Assembly (NCBI GenBank): GCA_020055645.1
Contig: CM034546.1
Location: forward strand, 28,210,001 to 28,274,000
Length of the DNA stretch: 64,000 bases
DNA from: Tomocerus qinae
Lineage: Eukaryota; Arthropoda; Collembola; Entomobryomorpha; Tomoceridae
Direction of reading: 5' to 3'
Every line of letters begins with the position of its first letter. The stretch's first letter is position 1. Position numbers and translations under genes: made by a program. This document shows positions 60,769 through 64,000 of the stretch, one piece after another. The notes beneath the pieces were generated by a model. It saw nothing but the letters and a program-made list of their open reading frames with translations. It did no database searches and was not told the origin of the DNA.

Positions 60769-61350
60769 TGTTTAAAAATATTTTCTCAGAACTGGTTAAA
60801 TAGAAATGAAGATTAAAGACATAAGTGTCCAGAAAATGAGACAATGGCAACTTCATGTCTGCTTTGTTAACTTGCACTGATATTTGTCCATTAAAATAAA
60901 ACAAAATTCCATTGATGTCTAACATTCCAGACGTAAAATTGGAATACAATGTAATTTTTTTATTACTCTATTGTTACATATTTATTGTGTAAATTATTTA
61001 GCAATTATCAAATGCATTACATTACGAGTAAAGTAATGTGATGATGTATGGGGATAAATATCTTAAATAAACAAATTTACAAATTTTGTAACAGCTTACA
61101 ATTACGATGTTGTCACAGAGACACTCATAAACATATTAATCAAGATGGAAAATTATTAATTACTGTAAATAAAACAACCTCATTTCAGGTGAAATCTTCA
61201 ATATAGAGACCATTTTAATTACAAAATAATAATATAAAGGATTAAGGCTATTTGGTTCCTTAAGAGACGATGTATATTTTTTGTAATGGTGGTGTAAGTA
61301 TGTAATTATAGTGATCAGTTAGATAATTCTACCAAAATGTTTGCATGGTT
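60769..61350. other. GMC-1 5' flank / GMC-2 3' flank
   Basis: AT-rich, about 580 bp, no ORF of note. It must hold any promoter of GMC-1, but I recognise no convincing core promoter elements. Confidence 0.4.
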
Positions 61351-62245
61351 TCAGCCTAGTATATTTTGCACTGCATTAATGGCGGACGATAATTTTGGAC
61401 TATTTCCACCTTGGCCATTTGATGGTTTGTAATCTTCCCAAGTTTTTAAAATCATATCAGAAGCTTTCTCTCCAATCATGATGGCAGGAGCGTTTGTGTT
61501 TCCATTTGTAATTACTGGCATTATCGAGGCATCGGCTACTCGTAAGCCATCAATACCGATTACTCTGCGGAACATTCAATAGCCCATTAACAAAAGCCAT
61601 ACGAAAGTAAAACTGCCATAAAATCTATAATAAACGCCCCCGGAGTTTAGCCTTCACACGATAAAATTTGACCCAGTGTTTAAGTTTGCGACAATTTTTA
61701 AAATTAAAAGTAATTGATCAATTGAGCAGAACCGTTATCTTAAAGATGGAAAATGCTATTTTTTAGGAATCATGCAAACTGTTTTTATCAAAATTAACTG
61801 TTCACTTTACTAAATACAAGTTTTATACTGCTTATGCATGACCAATGTAGATTGGAACGTTGCGCCTTCTAACCGGCATTTGTTAAAGACCGGGCATTTT
61901 CTACAGACCGGCGTTGCTCGCGGTTTCGGCGTTTAGATAAACGCCTTATTATTGGCATTACCCTGGCGTTTATTACACATTTTACGGTATAATAAAATCT
62001 GTATAGATGAAAAACTAACTTTAATTGCGGATCAACGACTGCTTTTGGGTCGTCTTTCTTCCCCATGCGGCAAGTTCCACTGTAATGCCAAATCGTTCCT
62101 GTGAAATGCCTCGCTTGACATTCATAATAAGCATCGCTTTTGAAAGTGTAATTTTCACAACCAGGGAAAGCCTTAGGTACAAGTGTAGCATTGTATTTTT
62201 TGAACGCGTTTGTATTCTCATAAATATTGGCTATGTATTTCATTC
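61351..62245 (-). CDS. GMC-2: 3' end of a second GMC oxidoreductase
   Basis: Two exons: 62020-62245 (226 bp) and 61351-61564 (214 bp, TAA). They have exactly the lengths and phases of the last two exons of GMC-1 and encode nearly the same protein: [43 protein letters not shown] and [13 protein letters not shown]. Acceptors are TTTAG and CGCAG; the first donor is GTTAGT. The intron is 455 bp against 82 bp in GMC-1 because of an inserted element. The next upstream exon, 348 bp in GMC-1, is not recognisable before the window ends, so the gene either continues through a long intron beyond 64000 or is truncated. Expected activity as for GMC-1: FAD-dependent alcohol oxidation by a secreted protein. 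Confidence 0.75.
61617..61990. mobile_element. Inserted TIR element in GMC-2 last intron
   Basis: The GMC-1 and GMC-2 introns match at both ends but GMC-2 carries about 370 bp extra. Its ends, ATAATAAACGCC on the left and GGCGTTTATTAC on the right, are inverted repeats; another AAACGCC/GGCGTTT pair is internal. Boundaries are accurate to about 10 bp. Confidence 0.55.
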
Positions 62246-62640
62246 CTAAATGCATAAAAGAATTCACTGTAATTAATTAAGTACTGAATAACCTAAGTAA
62301 ATTGTATAGTTAATCTAGTTGCTCTTAGTCACAATATGATTGAACCTGAGTATGGGTATCCTTTGGAATTTAACATGGATATTTATCATAGAAACCAAGT
62401 GTTTTTTTCTTTAAGATCCAAAACTCTAAACACTACTTGCCCTACCCTCTTTGCTAATGTCATGATTAGTGTTTTTGAATTATTTTTCATTTTTGGACAT
62501 GTTAGTATGTATTATGTATGTTATATGGAGTGTACTGCCTCACTACACTACAAAGTGATAGTACTGGGCGCAGGTCTCAATTACGGGCATATTGCAAACT
62601 CCCTCAACACTGGTATTGTTGTTAATTAATACCCGAGAAG
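62246..62640. other. Partial GMC-2 intron
   Basis: A block near 62465-62500 (agtgttttt...tttttcattttt) resembles the corresponding GMC-1 intron (54650-54690), supporting this as intron. No exon is recognised. Confidence 0.35.
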
Positions 62641-62937
62641 CCTAAGGCTGTCATTTACGAGTCACTGTTGTGGGACTGTCATCGGAAGTCTACTAGCCCA
62701 ACAAAGACAGGTCATCCAAAGCTACTCTACGTACACAGGATCACATACGAGGTATCAATAGTACGGCCCTTGTAATTGCAGGTTTGTGCTTAACCTTTGT
62801 CTTAATTCCACATTTACAACTCAAACACTCGCCTTTAAACAGCCCTCGGCCATTTCACCTAGCTAAAGACTCGAACTGGCAGTGGAAGCACATATTAATT
62901 TGTCAGACGACTGAGTGCTTCACCAAGCCAACGTGGC
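62640..62937 (-). mobile_element. tRNA-derived SINE-like sequence
   Basis: On the minus strand, starting at 62937, GCCACGTTGGCTTGGTGA contains an RNA polymerase III A box (TGGCTTGGTGA). About 45 bp downstream AGTTCGAGTC (62868-62877) fits a B box. The spacing and head sequence are tRNA-like, but there is no matched acceptor stem or convincing cloverleaf, so a SINE head is preferred to a functional tRNA. The 3' limit is uncertain. Confidence 0.45.
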
Positions 62938-63020
62938 TGGGTGGACCTGTTAGTTAGTACTACATAAGACTTCATAAACTTATTAAGTGGTGTGTACACC
63001 ACTTTATAGGAATGACCGAT

Positions 63021-63048
63021 CTGTCTGTCTGTCTGTCTGTCCGTCCGT
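63021..63048. repeat. (CTGT)n/(CCGT)n microsatellite
   Basis: Five CTGT units followed by two CCGT units, then GTAAGCACGATAACTTTCGA, which leads into the 142-bp satellite. Confidence 0.8.
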
Positions 63049-63049
63049 A

Positions 63050-64000
63050 AGCACGATAACTTTCGAACGAAATGAGATGTTCAGTTCAAATTTTTTGTAC
63101 GTTAACTAGAGGTCAAAAGTAACATCGACTTCGTAAATGGGCAAAATCGGTCACACCCCCTGTCCGGGGGAGGGGTTTGAAACTTAAAAAGAATTAAAAA
63201 TCGTTGTAATTTCGGCTATTTTCACCGTGCAAAGTCGTGACATAGCTCGATTGAAAGGACAAAGGTCTATATACATTACTAAATAGGTTATAGTCATCCC
63301 CTGAGAGGGGAAGTGGGTGAAATACATAAAAATAACTGAAAATCGATGTAACTTCCGTGTTATTTGTCCTACAAAGTCGTGTAATGACTCGATTGAAAGC
63401 TGGCATGTCAATAGACACTATAAAGTCGGTTATAATCATCCCCTCTTAGGGGAAGTGGGTAAAATACATAAACATAACTGAAAATCGATGTAACTTTCGT
63501 TTTATTTGTTCTACAAAGTCGTGTAATGACTCGATTGAAAGCTGGCATGTCAATAGACACTATAAAGTAGGTTATTGTTATCCCCTGACAGGGGAAGTGG
63601 GTGAAATACATAAAAATAACTGAAAATCGATGTAACATCCGTGTTATTTGTTCTACAAAGTCGTGTAATGACTCGATTGAAAGCTGAAATGTCAATAGAC
63701 ACTATGAAGTAGGTTATTGTTATTTTGTTATCCCCTGACAGGGGAAGTGGGTGAAATAATAAAAATAAAAATCGATGTAACATCCGTGTTATTTGTCCTA
63801 CAAAGCCGTATAATGTCTCGATTGACAGCAAAAATGTTCAGCGACATTAAAAAGTAAATCCCAGTAACCCTCTGATTGGGGAGGTGGGTGAAAACTACAA
63901 CTGACTAAATATTCATGTAACTTCGGTTCGATTTATCGCATAAAGTGTTGTTACAATACAACTGGTTCGACAGGTCACAAAGACATGTCGTTAATGTCAT
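63050..64000. repeat. 142-bp tandem satellite, at least six units
   Basis: The landmark ACAAAGTCG or its variants recurs at 63229, 63371, 63513, 63655, 63800 and 63940, a spacing of 140-145 bp. Each unit contains GATGTAACTTCCGTGTTATT, GACTCGATTGAAAGC and a CCCCT...AGGGG hairpin before AAGTGGGTGAAA. The central units are most alike and the ends more diverged; the array runs off the window. Minus-strand ORFs of 75-95 codons across it are repeat artefacts. Confidence 0.8.

Noticed and set aside
62868..62937. Functional tRNA gene
   Set aside because: A and B boxes are present but no complete acceptor, anticodon and T-arm pairing could be drawn. A SINE head is more likely.
63050..64000. CRISPR-like regularly spaced repeats
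   Set aside because: The whole 142-bp unit is repeated, with no unique spacers, in eukaryotic DNA; it is a satellite.

Overview
The window looks like arthropod, most probably insect, nuclear DNA. It is visibly AT-rich, its genes carry GT-AG introns, and it holds a chitin-binding cuticle protein gene, two insect-style GMC oxidoreductase genes, a non-LTR retrotransposon with a target-site duplication, and many small inverted-repeat and tandem repeats. The order or species cannot be fixed from the sequence.

The centre of interest is a tandem array of three very large, closely related polyketide synthase (PKS) genes, all on the minus strand: PKS-A (4185-15515), PKS-B (16877-28359) and PKS-C (30320-47483). 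Each can be rebuilt as seven exons: a 10-13 nt first coding exon, five short exons, and one 8-9 kb exon. The long exon encodes KS-AT-DH-cMT-ER-KR-ACP and a terminal NAD(P)-dependent thioester reductase (R). The short exons encode a glycogenin-like GT8 glycosyltransferase fold that has lost its metal-binding DxD. All reading phases agree, so each gene appears to encode one GT8-like/PKS fusion; PKS-A would be 3161 residues. PKS-A is intact. PKS-B has a single in-frame TAA between KS and AT. PKS-C is a pseudogene with a KS deletion and two further frameshifts. PKS-A and PKS-B share a Tyr-to-His change at the KR catalytic tyrosine, while dead PKS-C keeps the Tyr.

Upstream of PKS-C, in the same orientation, lies an 11-exon GMC oxidoreductase gene (54016-60768), then the last two exons of a second (61351-62245). 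One decayed GMC exon sits between PKS-B and PKS-C (29319-29544), which suggests that the duplicated unit included PKS plus neighbouring GMC sequence. Functionally, a reductive-release PKS next to an alcohol-oxidising flavoenzyme is a plausible small biosynthetic cluster; the product is unknown.

Layout: 1-2333 no gene recognised; 2334-3147 cuticle protein gene (+); 4185-16.4 kb PKS-A and its conserved 5' flank; 16.9-29.2 kb PKS-B and flank; 29.3-29.9 kb GMC relic; 30.3-47.5 kb PKS-C, whose first intron is swollen to 7.8 kb by repeats; 47586-51748 LINE inserted about 100 bp upstream of the PKS-C start codon; 51.7-52.8 kb rest of the PKS-C 5' flank; 52.9-53.4 kb foldback element; 54.0-60.8 kb GMC-1; 61.35-62.25 kb GMC-2 3' end; 62.6-64 kb SINE-like sequence and a 142-bp satellite.
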